From positions 434,001-498,000 of the forward strand of contig JASJOG010000117.1 in the NCBI GenBank assembly GCA_030142905.1: 64,000 nucleotides of DNA. Reading direction: 5' to 3'. Of this stretch, positions 1-13,100 are shown piece by piece (position 1 is the stretch's first letter; each line of letters opens with the position of its first letter). The notes beneath the pieces are model-generated. The model had not been told where the DNA came from, did no database searches, and saw only the letters and a list, made by a program, of their open reading frames with translations. Source of the DNA: Heliopora coerulea (Eukaryota; Cnidaria; Anthozoa; Scleralcyonacea; Helioporidae). The position numbers and the translations under genes were made by a program.

Positions 1-721
1 TTGAATATCAAATAAAACGTACTGAGACGAACCGTTGAACACGAAATTTCATACAAAATTGTCGTCCCAATTAAAATCAAGTTTTTCAACCATTTACGTC
101 TTTTAATACACTTATAAAATATATTAATAATTTATGAAATAAAAAACACGAAGGAACTTAATGTTAAATCACTAGTTCTATATGTGATTCAGAACTGATT
201 AATAAAACTTCTGTACTTTACTGATATGTTTTATTAATCAGCTTTGTATCACATTTACAGACACTGCTGCGGCCGTTTACATCTCGGATTCTCACAGTAA
301 AACTGAGTTCTTTCAAACGTTTGAATCTTTCAGAAACTCTTCACAATCGTCCAAAGATGCCTTCGAGCAAGTTTTAGAAGTAATTTACAAAATGTGTCCG
401 TTTCGTATCGAAATGTAAAGACACTTGACTTAACCTCCCCAATATACCCACATACCGAATGGCCACCCATTTTTAAATAGTACAAATTAATTATCTGATA
501 ACAACAGATATTCAATTCCCAAGCGAAGTTCACTTTTATCAAAATCGATACGATAAATGTTTTTTAAACTGTCTAAAACACTAACAGCAAGCATTTTATC
601 AAGTCTATAAATTCTCATTCTGCGTTTTTGAAATTTTAAACTTGATAAATCACTGCTATTTGTGTTTTAATTAAACATTACATCAAATTTTATGTTCTTT
701 CTAAAATCGTGATTTAAATAG
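1..721. other. Upstream MPHOSPH9 intron sequence
   Basis: A+T-rich sequence with no repeat I recognise. One acceptor-bordered open stretch (261-379) was considered as an exon, but its phase does not join to the next exon. Confidence 0.4.
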
Positions 722-1161
722 AGATTCAAGTTTGAGGGAACAGCATGCTCGACAAATGGAGGACTTGAGGCTTTATTACGAAGGACAAATTTCTGGGCTG
801 AAGAAGCAGCTAACAGACGTCAAAAATGCGATATTCCAACACAACCAACAAGAGGGCTCGGTGAAAGCTGAAATACAAAAGGAGTTTGAAAGGCTTTCGG
901 CAGCCAACACAGAGCTAAGCAGCAAATGCGATGCACTGGAAAATGCGAAACGACTTGTAGAATATCAGCTAAAACAAACCAGCTCTCAAAAACAAGAGCT
1001 TGAAACGCAGTGCCAGCAGCTGGTTGCAACCAACCAGATAATCGACGCAAGATCACACGAAATAAAAAAAATTAAGAATGAAACTGGCCAGAAACTGAAG
1101 GAACTCAAAGAAGAGCAAAAGAAACTTGAGTCTAGATGTGACAAACTCTCCAAAGAGAAAG
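722..1161 (+). CDS. MPHOSPH9: MPHOSPH9 exon (coiled coil start)
   Basis: Longest exon of the gene, 440 nt. Acceptor AG at 720-721 (722-723 is an alternative), donor gtgaga at 1162, ending in phase 1. It encodes a continuous heptad-rich coil with no helix breakers, opening with the HARQMEDLRLYYE segment that anchors the orthology. The reading frame enters from an exon upstream. Confidence 0.85.
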
Positions 1162-4100
1162 GTGAGACCCAAGTGACCTGACCAAAGCAGTAGGAATTAC
1201 ATTTCGTTCTTGGGATTGTTTGCAGCAATTAACTCTTATTAAAGTTGTTGTAAACAAAAAGGTCTGTTTTCTAAGATTCTATCATTTCCTAAAATAGGTT
1301 TCATACTGTTTTAGAATGCAGGGGCAGATTTAGGCGGGGGCCCAACGAACACGTACCCTCCTTTGTTGATAAGTTCTCATGTGACTTGTTGGTTGGCTAC
1401 AAAACACTAGCATGCATTAAATGTCGATCGCCAACATTATTAAGTTTATCACGGGTTGAAGTTTCAGATATAATTTTATTTTACATATTTTTCGCATGTG
1501 AATACCATGTGGTTCACATATGAAACTTGGCGCGTGGTATTTTCGTAAAGTATAGAAGGGTCTTCACGTCGCTTTTTACTGCGCACGTCACAATTTTGTC
1601 TTTAACCTTTTCCGGTCCACACCAGACTTTGGTATTTTACTCTGGCTAACGCCAGACAATTTTACTCGTCAGGGGAGACGTCTTGGACAGGAAAGGGTTA
1701 AAGAGGGTCTTTGCTCGTAAATATCCGCTCAAAAATTTTCTGGCTTTTTTTTGGGCAGATTATTGCACGCTACTTCTGTATTTTATTTTGTAGCTGTTTT
1801 CAAAACTTCCAAAGAAGAGCTAGAAAGATTTTATAACCAAATTCAGGAGGATAAACGAAAGTTGACAGACAAGTGTCATAAGTGGAAAGAGGAAAGTCGA
1901 ATCTTACGCGACCGTAATAAGACGCAAGAAAGTCTTATCGAAAAATCAGATAAGTAAGCTGTTTATCATTCTCCCCGCTCAATAATTCCCATTCTAACGC
2001 CATTCGGTGCCTTCAAAATTGGTTCCTTGCCTTAAACATCGTGATAATAACGTACCAATCAGTGGAATGAACTTTCCATCCAAAGTCTATCAAAAAGAAA
2101 GTGGTTGCTTAGGATACGTTCAGGTGCAAAAACAACAAATTAATAACTAACCGTTTTTACAGCTCCGATGCAAAACGATGTTCCGAAAGACCAAACTTCA
2201 AAACTTAGGAGCCTCAAGGACAGTAAAAAACAAGTTTTAAATCATTAAACGATTTGTGGATGTTTGTCATGCTCATACCTTTAGAAAAACAATTTCTGAA
2301 CCCTACCATTCCCACATCTTTTGTGGTATTACCAAGCTGCTACGTGCACTTTGCGTCCATGCAACATTTAACTTATTGTAATTAATGTTCATTATTTTGA
2401 ATATGCCCAACCTATGCCGTATATACTATTTATTGTATGACTGTGCTGGCTTTTCGGTTCCTACCGGTACGGAAAATTACGCAAGCTGACTGGATGCTGA
2501 GCGGTCCGATAATTTACGATGTTGGACCGATCCAATACGCTTTTTATCCCGGACAGTAAGTTTTGGCGGGAAGATCTTCGAGCTGATTTTAATGAAATTT
2601 AAGGATAATTAAGCACTTACATTGAAAATTGTCGAATAATAAAACGTGCTGGAAGACTAATGATGGTTTTGTTTAAAAGTAACTGAATAAAAGTAAGATA
2701 AATGAACGTTTAACTGGTGAAAACAAGAAGCAAAAAAGTTACGAGGTTCGGTAAACAGCAACATCCAACGACGAAATTTCTTTTTTAACTTTGAAAAGTG
2801 TCATTTTTAATAAATCACTCACTGCATGGCTCCGTTAAGATCCATTAGAATGAACATTCGTACAATCGCATTTTGTAGATCAGATCTAAGGCCAAATAGT
2901 AGCTGCTTCATGGTACCCTTTCCGTACGCCATTGTGGTCTCGAAGACTCGTGGTTTCCCCCACAAACGCATCGTCTGTACGTGACGTGAAAAAATGCTTT
3001 CTCTAAATCAGCGCTTGAGAAAAAAAAGACTTCGAAAATTTTGGTTCGTGCATTGAGTCATTAATCATAGTAACTGTTGACCCAATATGGAAACAGAATT
3101 ACACCAAACTTAATGCTACCTCAAACCAACTCGCGGTGCTCTGCTAAGCCATGATCGGAGCTGTCGCTCCATCATTTGTTAAACTGTAAAGTGCACAATG
3201 TTCTGAAGTATACACTTAGCCACAACGCCAGGGTGTACAATTGCAAAGGCGGTGGATCAGGTACGATTAGTGCGACCTTGGTCGTACCAATAATTTCCTC
3301 AGTGTCCAAAATAATCTGCATGCTGTGTAATGTCATAACATTTATATTTTTATAACTAAACTTTGTAAGTTTCTCCGGAAAGTAATAGCAATAAAACTAA
3401 CTCATTTACATGACAGTATGCAATATCCCAAGGAAAGAAACTTGGAATCCCTCGCTCCACAAAAACTTCTCTCAGCACATGAGAAAAATACGCCAAGCAA
3501 ACAAACCCTACGAATTGAAATTGTAAGGCAAGTTTCCTATAAACTCTCACAGCTCCTCTAGAAGCGGAGTTTGGCTTCGTGTCATACTTGCCAGACACAC
3601 TTCCCATTTCGTTAGGTTGCACCAATAATAAAATGTTCCCGGCTTCCCTGAATTTAACAGCATCGGGTACTATTTCACCCACAATACCAAATTCCAACCT
3701 TTATCTGGCTTGAGATTTATTAAGTATTATTTGAGAGGCTCACCATGCTTTCTTATGTTAGTCATATTTTGCTGTTATTTTTGCTCTCTAGAAAAGTCCA
3801 CGAACTTGAACGGATGGTAGAGATAGTAAAGAAAGAATTAGTAAGTTTAAAATAGGTTTTGTTTTGAAAGTAATTTTTCACAGTTTCTCAGGGGAGCAGA
3901 CAGAACTTTCGAAGGACAGGGTTTAATGGTGGTATCAAGGCACCTTCAGGGTGATTTTGATCATTTCGAGTGCAGTAGATCTGCGTGGCTTTGGGAAATG
4001 AAGGTAAAAAGCTGTCACTGTCAGGGCACAAATAAGATCTCTTACAAAAAGGGCAGGGGTTGCAACCCTCCCAACCCCCCTCTAGTTTTGCCCCTTGCTT

Positions 4101-7100
4101 GTTCAACTAACAATAGGCATCGCTTCTAGAGGGCTAAGGGAAGTGTTTATCCCTCCGAGATTTTGACAAGAAAAGCTCCTTAGAGAATGGACTTTGAAGG
4201 TAAAACAACATTCTGAAAAACAGTCATGTATTCTTGTTAAAACACCCACTTATGTCATCGGTTATACGTATTCATGTGCACGGATACTAAATAGTCTGCC
4301 CTATTTTTCATAGGTTTTGACTTGACCAATGAAGGAATTAAGATTATACATTCTAGGCAAGCAATGCATCACCTTGTGCACTCAATTGTATCAGCTTTAA
4401 CTTAACTGATACTGCAAATACCACTCTTGCTAATTACTTTGTCGCATACACCATATCATTATATGGCATAACTCGTTTTTCGATCCCAACGCAAAATTGC
4501 GCATGCCGTTTTGTTGTCGAACAGTCCGACAAGTTGTGACTCTGAACCAGTCGGTCTGATACGCTTTTACTTCGGGACCAATAAGTTTTGGCGGGGAAAT
4601 CTTGAAACTCATTTTAGTAGGAAAATTAAGTATTTGCATTGAAAAAATTCCGAATAATAAAATGCAGCGGAACACTAATGCTGCTTTTGTTCAAGCTAGA
4701 ATGGTATAAAGTTACGATAAATGAATGTTTAACTCGTGGAAACAAGAGGCAAAACGAACAGGCTACGAGGTAAGATAAAGAGCAACATCCGACGACGAAA
4801 TGCCAGTTAAAAATGGGAAAGATAACCAACCAAAAAGCCATACAATAAATTCCTTATTAAGCTCTTTTGCTCAGTCCGTATTGGAAAGTATTTGCCTACG
4901 GTTTTTTCTCACAGACCTCGTTCTTTTGTCGCTCGGTCTGTACGAAAACGTCAGGCAAATACTTTCCAGTACCGACCTCGCTCTCGGATAATAAGTATTC
5001 ATTAACATCAAACTTTTTTTCAACATGAGTATCCTATTTGTTTATCTATTGAATTTCACAGTTTCTTCGCATTTCTTCTCGTTTAGGAAGACTACAAAGT
5101 GAAGTTAGAAGTTAATGAAAGTATACACAATGCAACGCAGCAACGTGTAGATCGTTTGGTGGTACAGAATCGTGACAAAGATTCGATCATTCGAAATCTG
5201 GAGACCAAAATTCAAGATCTGGAGGCAGAAATAAAAGAAATGAGGACCAGCGCTACTAAGGCTGGCTTGGTATGATAAAATATAATTATGTTTAATTAAT
5301 TTAATCCTACATGCATTTTTATCAGTCATTCCCCATGATCTATTCGCTCTTTAACGGCTGATTACTTTTGAGGTCTTTTGGCTCAATATACTCAGAATGT
5401 GATTCTGCGTAATATGTTCATTTAAAACCGAGAGAAGTCTCCCACAAGAAAGGCAACTGGCCTAGTTTACGATTATATCATAAAATGTAACGCATCCACG
5501 ATTCAGGAACCCACTTGCAATTCGGGTGGACCCCTGTGGGTGCATGGGACTCACCTCTGGTGAGTTTGCTGTCCTCTTGAGAGGGCTATAAGAAGGAGCA
5601 GAGGCTCCTTTTGTTTGCTTCTCAGGTCATTTTTTTGACATTGTTATAACAAACAAATTTTAGATTGTTCTTGGTCGCTTGAATTGTCAATTTGTTATGC
5701 ATCAGATCCCGTAGAGCAAACGTAGGGTTGTATACTACCCTACAGGTCGGCGAAGAGTTAAAGGACCGACATATAGACGGCGTCACTGAAACCGTCAATT
5801 AATCACAACTATTTAAGCCATATCACCTGCCAATGACGTGGCTTCATTTGTAGAGATCATGGATCACGTCACATAACGGTTTCCAATTTTTCAATGACCT
5901 TGAAATTCCCCGTAACGTTGAGTTTTCAATGATCCTTTTTGTTTTTAATCGTATTAATAAAAAATAGATCTGAATTTTCGTTGTCTGTTTATATATATGC
6001 GCAGATGATCATAAGAATTGGTAAGAACATCAATAATCCACTCAACTATAATTTCGTTGACCACTTATTTGTTCATACTATGGATGCTGTAAAGTTTTCT
6101 GTATATCTACGACTGAAAAGACGGTAAAAAGGAGATCTATCTGTCTATAAGCTCAAGATCTGAACTGATTCAAATAATGCAATGTATAGAAATGTCTCGC
6201 TGAATTTCCCGTAGTTATGTCAACTGCTTCATAGTATACAAAGAAGCCATCCATTACCTGTTGTTGACATAATTGTGTTAAATGTGCATTTTCTTTTAAC
6301 TTTCTCCGGTACGTACCCGACATTTAAATTTTACTCTGGCTAATGCCAGACAATTTTACTCGTCAAGGGGAGACGTCTCGGACAGCTAGGAAAGTTTTAA
6401 ATTAATTTTCCGGCCACATTCTATCTAATTTACCGTGTGCAAACAGTGGGCTTTCTTCAAAAGGACACATTTGATACAATTTTACATTTTCCTTTCCAGA
6501 ATGAAATTAAGGAAAGCATTAGAAGAGACAAAGAACTCCTGAAACAAGTTAGTAAATCGTACTTGGCATCATATCCATATTGCTTTTTAATAAGACCATT
6601 TAAACTCGATATGATGACGATGATAAGGCAAATAAGAAAAAGGGAAATGGAAAACTTTAAAGGAAAAGCAGGAAGCACATGTCAGAGTAGAGGCTTGTCT
6701 TTCATCGTGCTCGTCGACGATACTTCTTACATTTCTGATCGGTGCATTACATTTCTTCGTTTTTTTCTCAATTCAGATGGTACATGAATACGAGTTATTG
6801 AATTGGAAACACGAGGAAGCTAAGGTAGGAGTAATCTAGAAGGGTCTCAGAAAAACGTTTGCCCAGGCACTCTACTATTACACGTGCTTCATAAGGCTTT
6901 GAACAATGGTGAAAAGAGGTTCAATATACTCTGCAGCTTTATTTCTGTTAATAGTGGCCAATCTTCACTTCCGTTTTGGCGAATGATCCTTCTCACACAA
7001 ATAATTGCGTTTGTTTAGTTCATTTCTAGTTAGCTGATAACTACTTGTTTCTTTCTGAAGTCTACATACCATAGCTTTGTACCATGGTTTGAGATGATAC

Positions 7101-10100
7101 CCGTGAACAATTCTCTATGGGCATTTGGATATTATAGTAAACGTAGAAAAGTTTTAAAAAGTAGCATTGTACAAGAAGAGCTGTTGCACACATAAGAGGA
7201 CATTCAAGAATATTAATTCCACGTTTTGATTTGAAGTATCTGAGTGACCGATTTCAAAAATTGGTCAATAAGAAATTTAAAACACTCTTAAACATACGGC
7301 TGAAGCTAATTGCTCTAAATTTGTTTATTGATTTACTGATTTTTATCTCGCACTCCTGTTTTCGAATTGCTATATTGCTGGGATTAGCTTGTATTCTATT
7401 ATTCTTAACTTTTAAAATCAAAATTCTAACACTTCAAAATTATTGTTCTTATAACAGAATCAAGTCCAAAGTTTGGAAGATAAATTGGCCGAATCCCAGG
7501 ATGAAAGCCAAAATTTAAGAAGGTAAGTCTGTGTATGGGTTCTTCTAGATGTTGCACTGCGTGATGATGTCTTAATTGAACGATTCAATGAAGGTTGTGT
7601 GACATTGTCTTCTTCAAATTTGCCATAACAAAATTCGAATAATCTCATCGGACTTTCATGAAAACAGTAAATCTTAAGAAAGCCAATCAGATTCAGAGAT
7701 TCACAATAAGACAACGGTGAATATTGACTTAAAGTAAGTATATTACTTTTGCTACGCTGTTTTTTAAGGTTTTTCCGAAATATTTGTTAAATGTTACTAT
7801 TTCCAAAATATTTGCTAAGTAAAAATGATTTTGTTATACAAGGTTTTGTTCCTTCGAAGTTTAGAACTGACATTCAGTATACCTTACGGTATATTGCAAC
7901 TTTCGAAAATGTTTATAAAGTTTCTCAGTAATTTTTGCTCAAAACAATGAAATTGTTGGTTAACCGGCTATGCAGAAGGTCTGCTTAATTGGTAAAGCCT
8001 TGAGTAGCTTTTACTAACTAAATTGAATTTCTGGAAAGGAAGAAAAAGAAAGGAAGGAAAGTAAGATGGAAGAAATAGGAAATGAAGGAAGGAATTAGGA
8101 TGTAAGAAAGGAAAAAAGAACAAAAGAAAGAAAAAATGGAAGAAAGAAAGGAAGAAAGAAGTGAGAGGAAAGGAAGAAGGAAGGAAGGAAGGAAGGAAGG
8201 AAGGACGGAAGAAAGGAGGAATGAAAAGAAAGAAGCTTTGAAGGAAAGAATGAAAGAAGGCACGAAATAAGAAAGGGAGAAAGAAAAGAAATAAGGAAGG
8301 AATAACTGTTTATTAGAACTTACTACTAGGTACCAACAGTTTGTCAATCCAGTATTTATGACAGAATATAAAATCACTGAACAAAGATGGTGACACCATT
8401 AACGTTGTAACAAATCTTATCATGACAAATAATTACGCTGAAAACAAACAGAAAACAAATCTTAATGTTTAGTGGCTCCTCCACGACCTTTGATCACTGC
8501 TTTACACCTTCGAGGCATGCTATTTATTGAAATAATTAGCTTATCTAATGGAAAGCTTTGCCATGCAGCTTTTACAGCACTCCAAAGTTCTGTGACATTG
8601 GTAGAGTTTTCCTCTTGGACCATTGTCTTAAGTTGGTCCCATAGATTCTCAATGAGGTTGAGATCGGGTGACTGTGCTGGCCATTCCATAAAAGTTATGC
8701 CTTCTTCCTTAAACCATCCTTTGACAAGGCGGGAGGTGTGACAAGTTGCATTGTCATGCTGGAATATCCAACCATCTGGTATGGTCAGCATGTGTGTGGT
8801 TAGAATAAGCGAATTTTCTAGGAGATCAATGTATCGTTCTCCATCGAGCTTTCCATCTATCTTAGAAAAACAGCCAACACCTCTTGCATTAATGCAGCCC
8901 CATACCATGATGCCACCACCACAATCTTTGACAGTTGTCTGAACGCAGCTTTCTTTTAGTTCTTCGCCAGCCATTCTTCTGACATACACACGCCAATCAC
9001 TCCTATGAAGACGAAACCTTGATTTATCGCTGAAGACATTTTGGGACCACTGTTCAGCCGTCCAATCTTTGTGTGCTTGTGCAAACTGTAATCGGGACTT
9101 CTTATGGCGAGCAGTAAGCCTAGGCTTCTTTCTGGGCTTGCAGCCCTTTAGACCATCCTCTCTAAGCCTTCTTTGGGTGGTGGAAACCGAGATGTTGACA
9201 CCATGTTCAATTAGCATCTCAGCTTTTATTTCCGGTGCAGTCTTGCAACAATTTGATTTGCTTTTCCTTACCATTAGCCTGTCCTCCCTCTCAGATGTCT
9301 TTCGTTTTCGTCCAGGGATCTTGGCATCTTTCACACTACCAATGAGTCTCTTCTTCTTGAGGATTTCACTGACACTGCTTTGAGTACAATCCACACGAGC
9401 AGCAATTTCATGTTGTGTGTAGTCTTCTTCGGATGATGCTAGCACTTTTCTTCGATCTTCCAAACTGATTCTTCTCTTTGGACCCATTATTCCGTATCTT
9501 CCAATTTGTGACAGGCCAACAACCTTTTCTTGTAAGACTTGAAATTCATTTAGCATATGCTATAAAATACTTTGAAAACAGAATATCTCTACAAATATTA
9601 TGAGACACATCTCAATCTATCCAAAACATTCATTTCTATAACCCTGAAAGCTTTTGGTGTACGATGTGCTTCTTGTCTGCCTATGTTAGCAGAAAATAAC
9701 ATAAATCTTAACGTGATCGATTCTTTTTGACAGCCAGTGTATAAATGAAAAGGCAAATTGGCAAGCCTCCGGACGGAAAGACCGACGAGTGTGAATAATG
9801 TATCATATAGTCATATAGTTCAACAGTTATTTTTGTACTGATTTATATCACGTTTACGAGATTATTGATATTCGATTCATCTTGAACACACCAAATAGTC
9901 ACTAACAGGGTATGGCGTAAATATAGGTATTTTAATCATATCTTTTCAGGGAAGTATCCGAGCTTAATATATCAAGACGAAACTTAGAAAACTCTCTACG
10001 TCAAGTGTTAGGAAATCAAGACGGGTATGTTAATGATTTTGGTGATCTATATCCTGCATCAGTTTTAAGTGCTTTCTTAGCCAAAAAACATCAGGACAAA

Positions 10101-13100
10101 AATGTACAGGGACAAGTACATAACATCAAATCGCCAAGAATTCGTCCGTTAAAGCATTCTAGCCAACCTATCATATTTTGTATAGTTGATTATTGACTAT
10201 AAACTTTAAATTGACTAAAAAGTCGTGAGCAAAGATTAGATCTTAGTAAAAAGAATTTGAAAGAGTTGTTTTGAACACGAGTAGTTTTCTAATTCAAATT
10301 TAATTTGTCAACCTTGAAATGGCCTTAACGTATTCCTAAGGATCATTTCACATGCAACCATGCACAAAACAAGTATCTATGATGCCTAAAGTCGTTTACA
10401 CTTGCGATTTGTTGACTGGCGATTGACATTACTTCTATAAGGTTAACAACAACTGACACATCACATACACAAACTGTTGCCCAGTCAAGACAAAAGTTGA
10501 AAAAACTCTTTTGATTCAATGCTATTGTGGACTTGAAGGTATAAATTACTTACCTTAATTCTAGTTTGATTGTCACTTTATTGCTTTTGAACGGAATTGC
10601 AGATCCTCATTTTTTCCATTACTGAGGTCTGCATAGTTTTACTGTTCTGCTCAAAATACCTTTGCAATTGATGTTTTTTAATTTACATTGAGTCGCCAAT
10701 GCGCATCTCAGTGTGACTGACAGTTTTGTGCAGTGTCAGTCTTCAGACATTGCTGAATCAAGGACGGTTATGTACAGTGGCCTGTACGTGCAATTCATTT
10801 ATTTTGTGCAATTATCAGTGCACAAAACAAAGTCATTGACAAACGAAAAGGACAAGCAATGCAAAACAAAACTAAACTCGATGCACAGTGAAATTAAACT
10901 GGATACATAACTAAGTTTAACTCGATGCACAACGCCATCGAATTTGATACAAAGCGCAATCGGATTCAATACACGGTACGATCAAACCCAATGCAGAGGC
11001 GAATCTAGGATTTTTCAGAAGTGGGGGTACAGGCAAGGCGTGGTTCTAGGTTTATGAGAAGGGGAGTGGTAAACTAGGCTAATGATTATTCTAGATTTTG
11101 AAGGAGTTGGTGGTTCTTCTATTAGGTGAATGGGATGCACAGTTAAAAAAAACTATATAAAAATAAAGTTTATTGAGTAAACATAGAGACAATGGCAAGG
11201 AATCCCCACACAGTTTGGCAGCTCATAGGAGGGGTTAAACCCCCTGCCCCTCTCCTTGGATCCAACTCGATGCCCGATGCATTGAGTTTTGGTTTCGTCG
11301 TATATCGAGTTTGATGGAGTTGTGCATTGAGTTTGCTTGCATTTTGTATTACGTTCGGTAGCATTGGGCATCAAACTTAATTTCGCCGTACATTTCTTTT
11401 TCTTTCGTTTTGCTTTGACTTTCTTTCGTGCTCTGATATATGGTTATATGGATTGCACATACTGGCCACCGCAACTGTGGGTTCTTCAGGTCGTGGCTTA
11501 GTATACACGTTCTTCCTAGTTGCCGTAAAATGGTTGAACGATCTCCTCGAAGGACATGGCAGCAGTCGGAGAACTTCAACTTTTTCACTGGGGAACCCTT
11601 CGGATGCAACGAAGACGTTGAAAAGAATCATGAGAAGCCAACAGTCACTGAGATTATGAAAAGTACACGGAAGAAGAGGTAAGGATATTGTCAGTGGTAA
11701 TTTTGAGCGAACCAAGGTTCTAAAATCGGCCTTGTCAGAATTTTTGCTGATACGTTAGCCAACCTTTCGCTCTACACTGAAAGAAATAATGCCCAATTAC
11801 TGAAAAATTTTTTCAGGTAAACAAACAAATGAATGAAACAAAAAAAACTAGATAAACAATGGCGTAGGAAGCAGGGGCCATGGGATCTGCGGCCCCCTAA
11901 CTTTTATTTAAAGGAGACGCAATATCTTTCGGCGCCGCTTAAAAGCAGATATGGTAACATGCAAATTGAGTTCTAATTTTTTACATTGCACGTACTTGCA
12001 TTTCAAAATTAATATAGAAATTATTTAAAAATCCAATGTACTGGATATAGCTTCAACAATGGTTGACAATTTATTATAATTTCGAGTTGCACGGAGATGC
12101 AGTCAAAACGTGGATAAATGTTTGGTCACTTTTAGTATCCTTCATAAAGTTAAAAAACGCTACAACTTGTTTTAATTGCGTTTTGCCTTTTGATTCATAA
12201 ATTAGTAATCCACTGAAACTTCCTGGTTTTCTAAACACGAAATGTGCTTTACCCAAGGTGTAAAACTGTAAAAATTGTTCCACTGTTGTTAGCAATAAAG
12301 TCGATGTAAACATTTACCTAGAACTAATTTGTTCCTAGTCCCTCTAAGTTCAACTACTTTCCTACGCCGCTGTCGATGAACTAATTTACTTATCATTGTT
12401 GTAAACATGCGTGTGTGACAGTAGTTAAAAGGAATCACCAGTGAAATTGCCAATTAACAACTAGACACGTAACTTGAACTGTTTATTGCATTGTGAATAC
12501 TCAAATAAAATACTTGACCATTATTTTTCTACTGAAGCTGACGTTAGATCCTTTCTTTGATGCTCTCGTAGCTCTTCATACATTTTTCATCTTCCACTGT
12601 TCCGTCTCCTACCCAATTAACATTCCTTTAGAATACCTCGTCTCTTTCTATTTATTTGTGTAACCGTTTACTCTTGAAGCCTATTAATGCTGGAAAATTT
12701 TTACGATGATAACATTACTTTTCAAGTAACCAAAGTTAGTAATCAAAATTTTTTGATTTTCGATTAAACTTACTTACTTACTTACTGTCACCCACTGCCG
12801 ACACCACCCACAGTTAGACGAACAATATTAAAATCACTTTACATATTTTACCAATTGCCCGTGTACATTTTTAATGAACAAACGAGACCTTTTTGTTGGT
12901 AGCATATAATAAAGTATTGGATTGGTGCATGGTAACTGACGCGTTCTGGGAAACTGTCTTTTTTGAATCCAACAAGCTACAAAATTTATCTGTAAAATAT
13001 AAATTGTGTGATGTTTTCGGTCTTTGAAACCTTCAAGTTGGCAACAACATAAGCCAGATCACTAGACAAGCAAACAGTTATCGCCTGGGCTAAGTGACAA

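Noticed and set aside
261..379. Possible additional MPHOSPH9 exon
   Set aside because: It has an AG acceptor and a weak donor and is open for 38 codons, but it ends in phase 0 while the next exon needs phase 1 or 2, and it shows no likeness to the human protein.
8018..8377. Ser/Phe/Leu-rich 119-codon minus-strand ORF
   Set aside because: It is the GGAA microsatellite read on the other strand.
8472..9383. Three + strand ORFs of 63-104 codons
   Set aside because: They are antisense shadows of the Tc1 transposase.
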